A stretch of 64,000 nt of DNA from Streptomyces morookaense (GTDB lineage: Bacteria; Actinomycetota; Actinomycetes; Streptomycetales; Streptomycetaceae), in NCBI RefSeq assembly GCF_013030945.1, contig NZ_JABBXF010000012.1, forward strand, positions 1 to 64,000, in the 5' to 3' direction. The notes below the pieces were generated by a model, which worked only from the letters and a program-made list of their open reading frames with translations, had not been told where the DNA came from and searched no databases. Position numbers and translations under genes: made by a program. This document shows, piece by piece, positions 1-7,729 of this stretch (within the stretch, counting starts at the first letter, position 1; the number at the start of each line of letters is the position of its first letter).

Positions 1-761
1 ACGGGGCCCGCCGTCGCGGTCAGGGCCGTCGCGGGGCGGTGCCGGGACGGGGCCGCGGAGGCGGCCAGGGCCGCGCGGCCGACCGCGCGGGCGGCCAGAC
101 AGCGGTCGCCGACGGTGGCGGCGGCCGCCTCGTCCGCCCAGCGCTCCAGTTGGAAGGCGAGCGGCGCGCGCAGTGCGCGGAGGGCCGGGTGCAGGCATCC
201 GGCGAGCTCCGCGCAGAGCAGCAGCAGGTGGTGGCGCCCGGCGAGGTGGGCGCGTTCGTGGGCCAGCAGCACCGCGCGCTCGTCGGCGTCCAGGCTGCGC
301 AGCATCCCCGCGGTGACGACGACCCGGCCGGGCCGCCCGGGCAGGGCGTAGGCGTCCGCTGCGTCGTCGGGCAGCACCGTCAGGTCGCCCGCGCTGGAGC
401 GGCCCGCCGCCTCCGCCCCGGCGCGCAGCAGCTGCCGGGCGTGGCGCAGGAGGGTGCGGGCGGTGTCCGCGGTCACCGCGAGGGCGGCCGCGGTCGCGGC
501 CAGCCCGAGCGGGACGGCGAAGGCGGGGTCGTGCGGCAGCAGGGCCACCCTGACGTGGCCGAGCGCGGCCACGAACGGCAGGTGCAGCAACGCGGCGACG
601 GTCAGCAGGGCCAGGGCCGCGGCGCCGAACGCCCCGAGAGCGGCCGCGGAGGCGGCCAGCAGCAGGGCCGCGGCGCGCGGCGGCAGCAGCGCCGCCAGCC
701 TGCGGGCGGCGGGCACCGCGAGGAAGGGCGCGAGCAGCGGCGCCCACACGGCCCAGATCAT
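1..761 (-). CDS. M56 family metallopeptidase, BlaR1-like (partial, C-terminus outside window)
   Basis: This is a membrane zinc peptidase of the M56 (BlaR1/MecR1) family, expected to sense an envelope signal and inactivate the neighbouring repressor. The first 253 residues are visible. They begin MIWAVWAPLL and run through several hydrophobic, Ala/Leu-rich segments. A LLAHERAHL stretch supplies the HExxH zinc motif near residue 170. The ATG at 761 overlaps the TGA of the upstream blaI-like gene in an ATGA arrangement, so the two are translationally coupled, as is normal for BlaI/M56 pairs. The reading frame runs off the left edge, so the stop codon and any C-terminal domain are not seen. The family call is firm; the signal it senses is unknown. 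Confidence 0.85.
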   Translation of the reverse strand, partial: MIWAVWAPLLAPFLAVPAARRLAALLPPRAAALLLAASAAALGAFGAAALALLTVAALLHLPFVAALGHVRVALLPHDPAFAVPLGLAATAAALAVTADTARTLLRHARQLLRAGAEAAGRSSAGDLTVLPDDAADAYALPGRPGRVVVTAGMLRSLDADERAVLLAHERAHLAGRHHLLLLCAELAGCLHPALRALRAPLAFQLERWADEAAAATVGDRCLAARAVGRAALAASAAPSRHRPATALTATAGP

Positions 762-1141
762 CCCGGCTCCCCGGAGCCCCCGGCCCGGCGCAGCAGGTCG
801 CGCAGGAGCGCCTCGTCGTCGGTGGAGAGCCGGGAGACGAAGCGGGCCAGCACGCCGGGCCGGTCCGCTCCCTTGTCGAGTTCGCTGTGCATGCGGTGGG
901 CGGCGAGGGCCGCGTGGTCCTCGACGGCCGGGCTGTACGCGTAGGCGCGGCCGCTGCGGATACGCCGCACGGTTCCCTTGTCGTGGAGCCGGGCCAGGAT
1001 CGTCGCCACCGTCGTGCGGGCCAGCGGGCCGCCGAGCGCCTGCTGGACCTCGGGCGGGGTCAGCGGGCCGTCGGCCGCCCAGAGTGCGGAGAGCACTGCG
1101 GCCTCGAGTTCGCCCGCCGGGCGGCGTATGGACTCGGTCAC
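758..1141 (-). CDS. BlaI/MecI/CopY family transcriptional repressor
   Basis: This 127-residue winged-helix repressor would bind TACA/TGTA-type dyads and be inactivated by the M56 peptidase encoded just after it. It begins VTESIRRPAGELE, and the family's DNA-binding region is recognisable in LARTTVATILARL followed by the wing at RRIRSGRAYAYSP. I chose the GTG at 1141 because a strong AGGGAGGGAG ribosome site lies eight bases upstream. The longer frame starting at 1177 would begin inside the first operator and has no ribosome site. Its stop overlaps the next gene's start by four bases. Two operator-like palindromes sit directly upstream, which suggests autoregulation and control of the divergent DedA/PAP2 operon. 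Confidence 0.9.
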   Translation of the reverse strand: MTESIRRPAGELEAAVLSALWAADGPLTPPEVQQALGGPLARTTVATILARLHDKGTVRRIRSGRAYAYSPAVEDHAALAAHRMHSELDKGADRPGVLARFVSRLSTDDEALLRDLLRRAGGSGEPG

Positions 1142-1165
1142 GGGAACCGCTCCCTCCCTGGAATC

Positions 1166-1202
1166 GTCTACAGTCACGTAGACCGTCTACGGGATTGTAG
1201 AC
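1166..1202. promoter_or_regulatory. Two tandem BlaI-type operator palindromes
   Basis: Two perfect copies of GTCTAC-N6-GTAGAC lie at 1166-1183 and 1185-1202, 19 bp apart start to start. Each contains the TAC/GTA core typical of BlaI/MecI operators. They fall between the blaI-like start (1141, minus strand) and the DedA start (1252, plus strand), so one repressor could control both directions. Binding is inferred from motif and position. Confidence 0.75.
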
Positions 1203-1251
1203 AGTCGGGGCCCGTCCGGCCCTGTCCTCGATTATGGGAGGCCTCGCGCTC

Positions 1252-1938
1252 GTGCCCGCACCCCCCGTGGCCACCTTGGCCGTCAATGTCCTGGATGCGT
1301 CCTCGCTGCTGGCGGCCTTCGGGGCGCTCGGCATCGCCGTGGTCCTGTTCGCGGAGACGGGTCTGCTCGTCGGCTTCTTCCTGCCCGGCGACTCGCTGCT
1401 GTTCACCGCCGGCCTGCTGTGCCGGCCGGGAATCCACTCCGGTCCGCACCTGAACCTGCTGCAAGTGCTGGCCGCGGCCGTCGTCGGGGCGCTGGCCGGC
1501 GCCCAGTGCGGTTTCGTGCTCGGCCGGCGCGGCGGCAGGGCGCTGCTCTCCCGCTCCCGCAACAAGCGTCTGCACGAGGGCGTGGAGCGGGCCGAGGAAC
1601 TGCTGGGCAGGTACGGACACGCCCGCGCGATCGTGCTGGCCCGGTTCGTGCCCGTGGTGCGCACCGTACTCAATCCGCTGGCCGGGGCACTCGGCATCCC
1701 TTCCCGTACGTTTGCGGTGTGGCAGATGGCCGGCGGTGCGGTCTGGACGGTCGGACTCGTCCTGGGCGGTTACGCGCTGGGCTCGGCCATCCCGAACGTG
1801 GACCGCTACCTGCTCCCCGTCGTCGGCCTCGTGGTGCTGCTGTCACTGCTGCCGGTCGGCATCGAGCTGCTGCGCGGCCGGCGCCGGGCAGCAGCCGCGG
1901 CGGCGTCGGCCGCCCCGGGGAGCACGGACGGACAGTAA
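1252..1938 (+). CDS. DedA family membrane protein
   Basis: This 228-residue integral membrane protein belongs to the DedA/SNARE-associated (VTT) family, members of which act in lipid carrier recycling, including undecaprenyl phosphate flipping. Family features are the FAETGLLVGFFLPGDSLLF stretch near residue 40 and the ARFVPVVRTVLNPLAGAL segment with its conserved Arg and Pro. Several hydrophobic helices are present. I prefer the GTG at 1252, preceded by GGGAGG ten bases upstream, over the in-frame ATG at 1234, which has no ribosome site. It is followed after eight bases by two PAP2 phosphatases, which fits a role in the same polyprenyl-phosphate cycle. The BlaI-type operators upstream suggest induction under envelope stress. 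Confidence 0.85.
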   Translation: MPAPPVATLAVNVLDASSLLAAFGALGIAVVLFAETGLLVGFFLPGDSLLFTAGLLCRPGIHSGPHLNLLQVLAAAVVGALAGAQCGFVLGRRGGRALLSRSRNKRLHEGVERAEELLGRYGHARAIVLARFVPVVRTVLNPLAGALGIPSRTFAVWQMAGGAVWTVGLVLGGYALGSAIPNVDRYLLPVVGLVVLLSLLPVGIELLRGRRRAAAAAASAAPGSTDGQ

Positions 1939-1946
1939 CGACAGAA

Positions 1947-2597
1947 ATGACGGGAATGACTGCAACAACCATCGGCTTGGCGGCGGGCACTGCGCCTGCC
2001 TTCGACGGCTCGGGCATCGACGGCAGCCTCTACACGGACGTCACCGAAGAGGCCCGGCACGCTCCCGCGCTCCTGAACGACGTCATCTCCGCCTGGACCT
2101 CCTACGGCCTGGCCCTGTTCGCCGTGCTGATGCTCGTGGCCTGGTGGCGCGCGCGGCGGCAGGACGCTCCGGTGATGGCCCGGGCGCTGGCGGTGCCCGT
2201 GGTGGTGGTCGCCGTGTTCGGGGTGGACATGGTGCTGAAGTCGCTGGTGCAGGAGGACCGGCCGTGCCGGTCGCTGCCGGGCAGCTTCACGCTGGAGTCC
2301 TGCCCCGCACCGGGTGACTGGTCGTTCCCCAGCAACCACTCGGTGATCGCCTTCTCCGCGGCTGCGGCCCTGTGGATGATCGACCGCAGGCTCGGCGCGG
2401 TCGGGCTGCTCGCGGCGGTGGCGATGGGCTTCTCCCGGGTGTGGGTGGGTGCCCACTACCCGCACGACGTCCTCGCCGGTGCGCTGGTCGGCATCGTGCT
2501 GGCACCGATCCTGACGCTGCTGGCGACGCGTGCCGCGCCCTGGGTCGCGCGGGCGCGCAGCGGTCCGCTGCGGCCCTTGCTGACCGCCACGGCGTGA
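1947..2597 (+). CDS. PAP2 superfamily lipid phosphatase (first of pair)
   Basis: This 216-residue membrane phosphatase of the PAP2/acid phosphatase superfamily is probably an undecaprenyl-diphosphate or phosphatidate phosphatase. All three catalytic motifs are visible: KSLVQEDRP (KX6RP), FPSNHS (a PSGH variant with Asn for Gly) and SRVWVGAHYPHD (SRX5HX3D). The hydrophobic segments around them are typical of the six-helix fold. A longer frame extends upstream but overlaps dedA out of frame and is not coding. Two in-frame ATGs, 1947 and 1956, are possible and neither has a clear ribosome site. The gene follows dedA closely and its stop overlaps the start of the second PAP2 gene. Confidence 0.85.
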   Translation: MTGMTATTIGLAAGTAPAFDGSGIDGSLYTDVTEEARHAPALLNDVISAWTSYGLALFAVLMLVAWWRARRQDAPVMARALAVPVVVVAVFGVDMVLKSLVQEDRPCRSLPGSFTLESCPAPGDWSFPSNHSVIAFSAAAALWMIDRRLGAVGLLAAVAMGFSRVWVGAHYPHDVLAGALVGIVLAPILTLLATRAAPWVARARSGPLRPLLTATA

Positions 2598-3247
2598 GAC
2601 GTCTCCCGGCCACGGCAGCTCCGGCTGCCGTGGCCTTCGCATGCGCGGCCCTGGGGCTGGCCGTCCTGACGGTGTGGGTGACCGCCGCGCACGGCGCCCC
2701 GCCGGCCGTGGACACCGCCTTGCACCGTGCGGCGCTCACCCACCGGAGCGGCGCCGTGAGCACCGTGGCGAAGGCCCTCACCGCGACCGGCACGGGCGTC
2801 GTGCCCTGCCTGGTGGCGGCGGTTGCCGGTGGGATCGCGTGCCGGCCGCAATCCACTGCGCGACGCCGGGTGCTCATGATGTGCGCCGCGTCGGCCGTGC
2901 TGCTGCTCGGTCAACTGGTCCGCATCGGCATGCGGGACGCGGTCTCCCGGCCTCGGCCGCCCGCCGCCGACTGGGCCGCCGAGGCCTCCGGCGCGGCCTT
3001 CCCCTCCGGTCACGCCGCGACGAGCGCGCTCGCCGCGGGGCTGCTGGCCTGGGCGGTGCTGCGGGCGCTGCCGGGGAATGCGGGCCGGGCCGGCGCCGCG
3101 TGCTGCGTGCTGTGGACGGCCGGGGTGGGGGCCACGCGCGTGTACCTGGGTGTCCACTGGCCCACCGACGTGGCCGCCGGCTGGCTGTTCGCCGGCTGCT
3201 GGCTCGTACCGGCGCTGTGGTTCCTCACGCGCACGGTCGACCGGTGA
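2594..3247 (+). CDS. PAP2 superfamily lipid phosphatase (second of pair)
   Basis: This 217-residue membrane phosphatase starts at a GTG that overlaps the preceding stop in a GTGA arrangement, implying translational coupling. Catalytic motifs are the Arg-rich MRDAVSRPRP block, FPSGHAATS (canonical PSGH) and TRVYLGVHWPTD. It is clearly distinct in sequence from its neighbour, so the pair is not a recent duplication. Two PAP2 enzymes next to a DedA protein suggest an operon handling membrane phospholipid or polyprenyl diphosphate. The gene ends 27 bases before the convergent deacetylase gene. Confidence 0.85.
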   Translation: MRRLPATAAPAAVAFACAALGLAVLTVWVTAAHGAPPAVDTALHRAALTHRSGAVSTVAKALTATGTGVVPCLVAAVAGGIACRPQSTARRRVLMMCAASAVLLLGQLVRIGMRDAVSRPRPPAADWAAEASGAAFPSGHAATSALAAGLLAWAVLRALPGNAGRAGAACCVLWTAGVGATRVYLGVHWPTDVAAGWLFAGCWLVPALWFLTRTVDR

Positions 3248-3274
3248 CGCACCTCCCGTGCCGGTGCAGTGCGT

Positions 3275-4171
3275 TCAGCACTGCAGCGGATAGGGCACCC
3301 GGTCGCCGACCGGGCCGGTGTTGCGGCACAGGTGGTAGCCCTGGTCGTGCAGGTCGCCGATGATGCCGGGCAGGGCGTCGGGGAAGTTGCTGAAGAGGTG
3401 GCCGAGGATGACGCCGTTGTGCTTCTCCTCGGGGGTGGCGTTGCGCACGTTGGTCCGGATGGCGTCCACGCTCGTGAAGCTGCCGCCCGGCTTCTCCCAG
3501 TCGTGGGTGTCGATGGTCCAGTTGCAGAGCCGGTAGCCCATGTCGGCGGCGATGTCCTGCTCACGCTCCCCGGCGTCCCCGTAGGGCGGGCGGAGCATGT
3601 TGCTGGGCAGACCGCCGGCGATCTCGTCCTTCAGGGCCTGCTCCGAGAGCGAGCTCAGCTTCGCGTGCGAGAAGGAGTGGTTGGCCACCCAGTGGCCCTG
3701 CTGCCGCAGGGTGGCGACGATCTGCGGGTACTTGGCGGCGAACTGGTTGATCAGGAAGAAGGCGGCACGGATGCCCTGCGACTGCAGCTGCGCCCCGACG
3801 CGCACGGCACGGTCCGGGTCGTTGTAGGGCCAGTCGTCCAGGGTGAGCAGGATCCGGTTGGAGGTGTTGCCGCAGCGTTCGCGGTCGTAGACGACGTCCG
3901 GCTCCACGGCGTTCTGGTCCGAGCCGTTGCGGGGGGCGTCGTCGGGACCGCCCGTCCTGCGTATGCCGGCCGCCCGCTGGGCGTTGCGCCCGCTGCAGGC
4001 GGCTCCCGGGCCCTTCTTGCTGCATTCCGGCGGCGGATCGTCCAGCGAGGCGGCCGCGAACGCGGAGCAGGTGACCAGCACGGTGACGGCGGCGGCCGAC
4101 TTCACCGGCGGGCGCCGGCGGCGCCGGTGCCGTCCGCTGCCTCTCCGGAGGGCTGCACGGTATCCGGACAT
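3275..4171 (-). CDS. Secreted polysaccharide deacetylase (NodB domain)
   Basis: This 298-residue exported protein has a carbohydrate esterase family 4 (NodB) domain expected to remove N-acetyl groups from chitin or peptidoglycan. The start at 4171 (MSGYRAALRRG) has a GAGGAG ribosome site and leads into a very basic n-region and a hydrophobic segment, VTVLVTCSAFAAAS. NodB motifs are LTLDDWP (motif 1, with Trp where TFDDGP has Gly), NHSFSH (metal His pair) and RPPYGD (motif 3). A C-terminal GHLFSNFPDALPGII segment supplies a further expected His. The motif 1 change leaves both Asp residues intact, so activity is plausible. The longer frame upstream of 4171 lacks coding character. Confidence 0.85.
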   Translation of the reverse strand: MSGYRAALRRGSGRHRRRRRPPVKSAAAVTVLVTCSAFAAASLDDPPPECSKKGPGAACSGRNAQRAAGIRRTGGPDDAPRNGSDQNAVEPDVVYDRERCGNTSNRILLTLDDWPYNDPDRAVRVGAQLQSQGIRAAFFLINQFAAKYPQIVATLRQQGHWVANHSFSHAKLSSLSEQALKDEIAGGLPSNMLRPPYGDAGEREQDIAADMGYRLCNWTIDTHDWEKPGGSFTSVDAIRTNVRNATPEEKHNGVILGHLFSNFPDALPGIIGDLHDQGYHLCRNTGPVGDRVPYPLQC

Positions 4172-4313
4172 GCGCGACTCCTCACGGGTGACGGACCGCC
4201 AGAGGCACGGTCCGCACCGCACCCGGGGCGCCGGGGCACGGACGGGGCGCCGCGCCCGGGCGGACACACCGAGCAGATTGGGTGATCTTCGCCCCCACAC
4301 TTCCGTCAGCCGG

Positions 4314-4335
4314 GGCCCCGCGCAACCGCGGGGCC
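4314..4335 (-). terminator. GC-rich hairpin downstream of the YncE-like gene
   Basis: A perfect 8-bp stem, GGCCCCGC/GCGGGGCC, encloses a 6-base loop (GCAACC). It lies about 60 bases beyond the stop codon of the gene ending at 4397. No T-run follows, as is common in high-GC actinobacteria. Confidence 0.55.
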
Positions 4336-4396
4336 GTCCATCGCTCGGCCGCCCGGGTGGCCTGTTCGGCGTGTCGGGTGACAAGGCGACAAATCG

Positions 4397-5476
4397 TCAG
4401 GCAGCGGTCTCCACGGGCGCGGCGGCGGGGATGTACACGAGGCCGTGGGCCCCGGCCTCGCCCTTGCGGTCGATGTCGAGGGTGGCGAGCACGCGCAGGT
4501 CCACCAGGTCGACCACGGTCACGGTCGAGGACAGCACGGCGGAGACGTAGGCGCGGGTGCCGTCCGGGGACGAGGTGGCCGAGAGCGGGAACCGGCCGAC
4601 GGGGACCTGCCCGACGGGTTCGAGGGTGCCGGGCGCGAAGACGGTGAGCACGCCGTCGGTCTGCGCCCCCAGGACGCCGCCCTTCCCCGGCGCCATGCGC
4701 AGCTCGCCCGCGAGGAGCGCGCCGGTCGCCGTGGTGTGGACGGGGAAGACGATGCCCTCGGTGGGAATGATGCGGACGACCTCGGCGGCGGCGGTGTCGA
4801 CGACCCGGATGCCCGGCTGCACGGCGGGCGGGGCGCCGAAGTCTCCCTTGGGGGCGGCGACGTAGACGTGGGCACCGTCCCGGGAGACGGCCAGTCCCTC
4901 GCTTCCTGCCACGGGGATCCGGCCGGCGAAGGCGTCGCGCTCCAGGTCCACGACGGAGACGAACGGCGCCTCCTTGTTCGTCGCGTACCCCCGGCGCCCG
5001 TCCGGGGTGACCGCGAACCAGTGCGGGCCGTCGGCCATGACCGGGATCCGGCCGATCCGCTGCCGGGTGCGGGTGTCGAAGACCAGCACGCCGCCGGGGG
5101 CGTCCGCGGTCGCCTCGACGCTGACGTAGAGCCGGCAGCGGGCGCGGTCGAGGGCGAGGCCGTGCGGTGCGTGGTCGGGGGCGGTGTCCAGGACGTCCAC
5201 GACCGTGCGGGTGGCGACGTCGATGACGCTGACCTGCCGGGCCCGGCCCTCATGGGCGCCGTAGTAGCCGGAGACGTACGTACTGGCGCAGTAGAGCAGG
5301 CGCCGGTCCGGGTCGAAGCACAACTCGTGGGGATTGGAGGGCACTTCGACGACGTCCAGCCGCTGATGGGTGACGGCGTCGAAGAAGGTGACGGTCGGTC
5401 CGGTCTGGCTGACGACGGCCAGCAGGTCGCGGCCGGATGCGGAAGAGATGCCGCTCTGCGGCGTGTTGGGAGTCAT
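4397..5476 (-). CDS. YncE family beta-propeller protein
   Basis: This 359-residue protein consists of repeated YVTN/YncE-type beta-propeller blades. The repeats are visible as recurring 'VSVIDVATRTVVDVLDT', 'LYVSVEA', 'GGVLVFDTRTRQRIGRIPV' and 'YVSAVLSSTVTVVDLVDLRV' stretches. There is no obvious signal peptide, so it is probably cytoplasmic. The start chosen is the ATG at 5476 (MTPNTPQSGI), with AGGATGAG upstream; the frame extends to 5584 but lacks a better site. Such propellers usually act as binding scaffolds, and no catalytic domain is attached here, unlike the YncE fusion at 29-32 kb. Ligand and pathway are unknown. Confidence 0.75.
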   Translation of the reverse strand: MTPNTPQSGISSASGRDLLAVVSQTGPTVTFFDAVTHQRLDVVEVPSNPHELCFDPDRRLLYCASTYVSGYYGAHEGRARQVSVIDVATRTVVDVLDTAPDHAPHGLALDRARCRLYVSVEATADAPGGVLVFDTRTRQRIGRIPVMADGPHWFAVTPDGRRGYATNKEAPFVSVVDLERDAFAGRIPVAGSEGLAVSRDGAHVYVAAPKGDFGAPPAVQPGIRVVDTAAAEVVRIIPTEGIVFPVHTTATGALLAGELRMAPGKGGVLGAQTDGVLTVFAPGTLEPVGQVPVGRFPLSATSSPDGTRAYVSAVLSSTVTVVDLVDLRVLATLDIDRKGEAGAHGLVYIPAAAPVETAA

Positions 5477-5580
5477 GGACTCATCCTGGGCCGCATCGGG
5501 GCGTGACTCCAGTGCAATATGATCAAGCGAGGATTGCGCCGCACGCAAATGACGGGAGTGGGCCGTGATATGAACCGGCG

Positions 5581-6534
5581 TCACATCGGGGACTCGTCGG
5601 GGAACACCCGGGTGACGACCGTGCCGTCCCGGGTCACATGGCCGTGCACCATGCCCTGACTGCTGTACGGGGCCGCCAGCACGCCGCGGGCGTCCAGGGC
5701 GATGATCCCGCCCGTGCCGCCCAGTCGGGGCAGCCGTTCCATGACGACCTCGTACGCGGCCGAGGCCACGTCCCTGCCTCCGAACTCCATCAGGTGCACC
5801 ACGGTCACGGCCGCCGCGCCGCGCAGAAAACCCTCGCCCTTGCCGGTGGCGCTGACGGCGGCCGTGCCGTCGTGCGCATACGTGCCGGCTCCGATGACGG
5901 GCGAATCCCCCACGCGGCCGGCCTGCTTGCCGGTCATGCCCCCGGTCGACGTCGCCGCGGCGAGGCCCCGCGCGCCGTCGAGGGCGACGGCGCCCACGGT
6001 GCCGGTGATGCCGTGCTCCGCCGCCCCGGCCCTGGCCTTCATCAGCTCGTCCCGGCGGCGCTGCGTCCGGAAGTGGTCCTGGGGCACGGGCGCCAGGCCG
6101 TTGCGCTCGGCGAACGCGTCGGCGCCGCGCCCCGCGAGCATCACATGCCCCGTCCGCTCCATCACCAGGCGGGCCGCGGAAACGGGGTTGCGCACATGCC
6201 GCACCCCCGCGACCGCCCCGGCGGCCAGGTCGGTGCCGCGCATGACGGAGGCGTCGAGTTCGTGCGCGGCGTCCTCGGTGAACACCGACCCGCAGCCCGC
6301 GTTGAACAGTTCGTCGTCCTCCAGCACGCGCACCGCCGCCTCGACGGCGTCCACGCTGCTGCCACCGCCGCTCAGCGCCTCGTAACCGGCCTGCAGGGCA
6401 GCGGCCAGTCCGGTGCGGTAGGCCTGTTCGGTCCGGGCGTCGGTGGTCCCGCGGCGCAGGGCGGTGCCCGCGCCTCCGTGCACGGCGAGGACGACATCAC
6501 GGGCGCGGGGAAGGCGAGTTGACGCAGGGCGCAT
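5581..6534 (-). CDS. Isoaspartyl peptidase/L-asparaginase (plant-type, Ntn hydrolase)
   Basis: This 317-residue N-terminal-nucleophile hydrolase would cleave beta-aspartyl dipeptides and L-asparagine after self-processing. The N-terminal VVLAVHGGAGT block and DAVEAAVRVLEDDELFNAGCG are typical of the alpha subunit. The autocleavage site is GITGTVGAVALD, with Thr179 as the new N-terminal nucleophile, followed by the substrate-binding TSTGG block. All processing residues are present. I chose the ATG at 6534, with AGGG seven bases upstream, over the frame's first ATG at 6570, which has no ribosome site. It reads away from the neighbouring SDR gene by a short gap and may be co-transcribed with it. 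Confidence 0.88.
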   Translation of the reverse strand: MRPASTRLPRARDVVLAVHGGAGTALRRGTTDARTEQAYRTGLAAALQAGYEALSGGGSSVDAVEAAVRVLEDDELFNAGCGSVFTEDAAHELDASVMRGTDLAAGAVAGVRHVRNPVSAARLVMERTGHVMLAGRGADAFAERNGLAPVPQDHFRTQRRRDELMKARAGAAEHGITGTVGAVALDGARGLAAATSTGGMTGKQAGRVGDSPVIGAGTYAHDGTAAVSATGKGEGFLRGAAAVTVVHLMEFGGRDVASAAYEVVMERLPRLGGTGGIIALDARGVLAAPYSSQGMVHGHVTRDGTVVTRVFPDESPM

Positions 6535-6594
6535 GCCTCGACCCTGGACACCGCGCGCCGCGGTGTCCATACGGCATTCGCGCCATGTGCGGGA

Positions 6595-7350
6595 TCAGCG
6601 GGTGGTGTAACCGCCGTTGACGAAGAGGGTCTGCCCGTTGAGCCACCAGCCGTCGGTGAGCAGGAACTTCACGTACGGCACGATGTCCTCGATCTTGGTC
6701 AGTTCGCCGTTCATGGACGAGGACTTGTGGAACGCGACGGAGTCGTCGGTCTCGGCAGGGTAGAAGAACGAGGTGTCCATGGGGCCCGGCGCGATGTTGT
6801 TGACCGAGATGTTGCGGCCGAACAGCTCCTTGGACAGGGCGCGTGTGAAGTGCTCGACGGGCGCCTTGCTGCCCGCGTACACGGAGTAGAGGCCGGTGTA
6901 GGCGGCGAGCAGCGAGGTGACGATGGTGATGATCTTGCCGCCGTCCTCCAGCCGCTTGGCGGCCTCCTGCATCATGAAGTACGCGGCCTTGGAGTTGACC
7001 GCGAACATCCGGTCGTACTCCTCCTCGGTGACCTGCGTCATCGGCTTCTTGACGACCATGCCGGCCGTGTTCACCATGCAGTCGACCTTGTCGAAGGCGC
7101 CGACCGCCACCTCGAAGAGCCCTTCGACCTCGGACACCTTGGTCAGATCGGCCTCGTGGACGATGGCTTCGCCGCCCGCCGCCGCGACGGCCTCGGCGGT
7201 GCGCTGCGCGCCGTCCTTGGAGGACGGGCTGTTGTAGTGGACGACCACCTTGGCGCCGTCCGCCGCGACTTCCTTCGCGATGAGGCTGCCGAGGTTCCTC
7301 GATGCGCCGCCGATCACGACGACCTTGTCCTTGAGCGTGTGCGTGGGCAT
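6595..7350 (-). CDS. SDR family NAD(P)-dependent oxidoreductase
   Basis: This classical 251-residue short-chain dehydrogenase/reductase has an N-terminal VVIGGASRNLGS at residues 11-22 that forms the Rossmann glycine loop (GGASRNLG in place of TGxxxGxG). The NTAG motif is at 94-97, catalytic Ser is near 146, and Tyr158-x-x-x-Lys162 sits in YAGSK. The C-terminal WWLNGQTLFVNGGYTTR is typical of 3-oxoacyl-ACP reductase-like members. The ATG has an excellent GAGGAGGAG ribosome site. Arg in the glycine loop and the HYNSPSSKDGAQRT segment suggest NADP(H) preference. The substrate cannot be told from the sequence. A palindrome 65 bases upstream may be its operator. Confidence 0.88.
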   Translation of the reverse strand: MPTHTLKDKVVVIGGASRNLGSLIAKEVAADGAKVVVHYNSPSSKDGAQRTAEAVAAAGGEAIVHEADLTKVSEVEGLFEVAVGAFDKVDCMVNTAGMVVKKPMTQVTEEEYDRMFAVNSKAAYFMMQEAAKRLEDGGKIITIVTSLLAAYTGLYSVYAGSKAPVEHFTRALSKELFGRNISVNNIAPGPMDTSFFYPAETDDSVAFHKSSSMNGELTKIEDIVPYVKFLLTDGWWLNGQTLFVNGGYTTR

Positions 7351-7729
7351 GTGCTCCTCCTCGAAGAGGGTGACGACGAGGGCAGGCCCACCCTATGAGC
7401 ACATATCGGGATCCGCATGTTCACATGCGCGATGTCCGCATACGCGCCGGCGGGCGGACCCCACCGCCCGCCGGCCGCCCCCACCCTCCCGGGACGCGGA
7501 ACACCCCTGGGGCCGTCTGCGGCACCCCCGAGCCGCATACACCTAGCGTAGCCAACCGATTACCTTGGGTGCATTCCACCGAAAGAGTGAGTTACCGAAG
7601 CGGAATCCGGCGCCGTGGCCGGATTCCGTCCCCCGCGCCGAACCCGGCTCAACCCACGAGCAGTTGGCGGTGTCCTCCTGTACCGGCACACCCACGTGCC
7701 ACCGTGATCGGAGAGGCAGGACCGCACCG
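7351..7729. other. Intergenic region between divergent SDR and serine hydrolase genes
   Basis: These 379 bases hold no credible gene. The left end contains the SDR ribosome site. A perfect 14-bp palindrome GCATGT-TC-ACATGC lies at 7415-7428, in a less GC-rich stretch that is a plausible promoter/operator for the SDR gene. The right half carries the untranslated leader of the serine hydrolase, with GAGAGG and AGGA before the ATG at 7730. Short frames here lack ribosome sites and codon bias. Confidence 0.5.
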
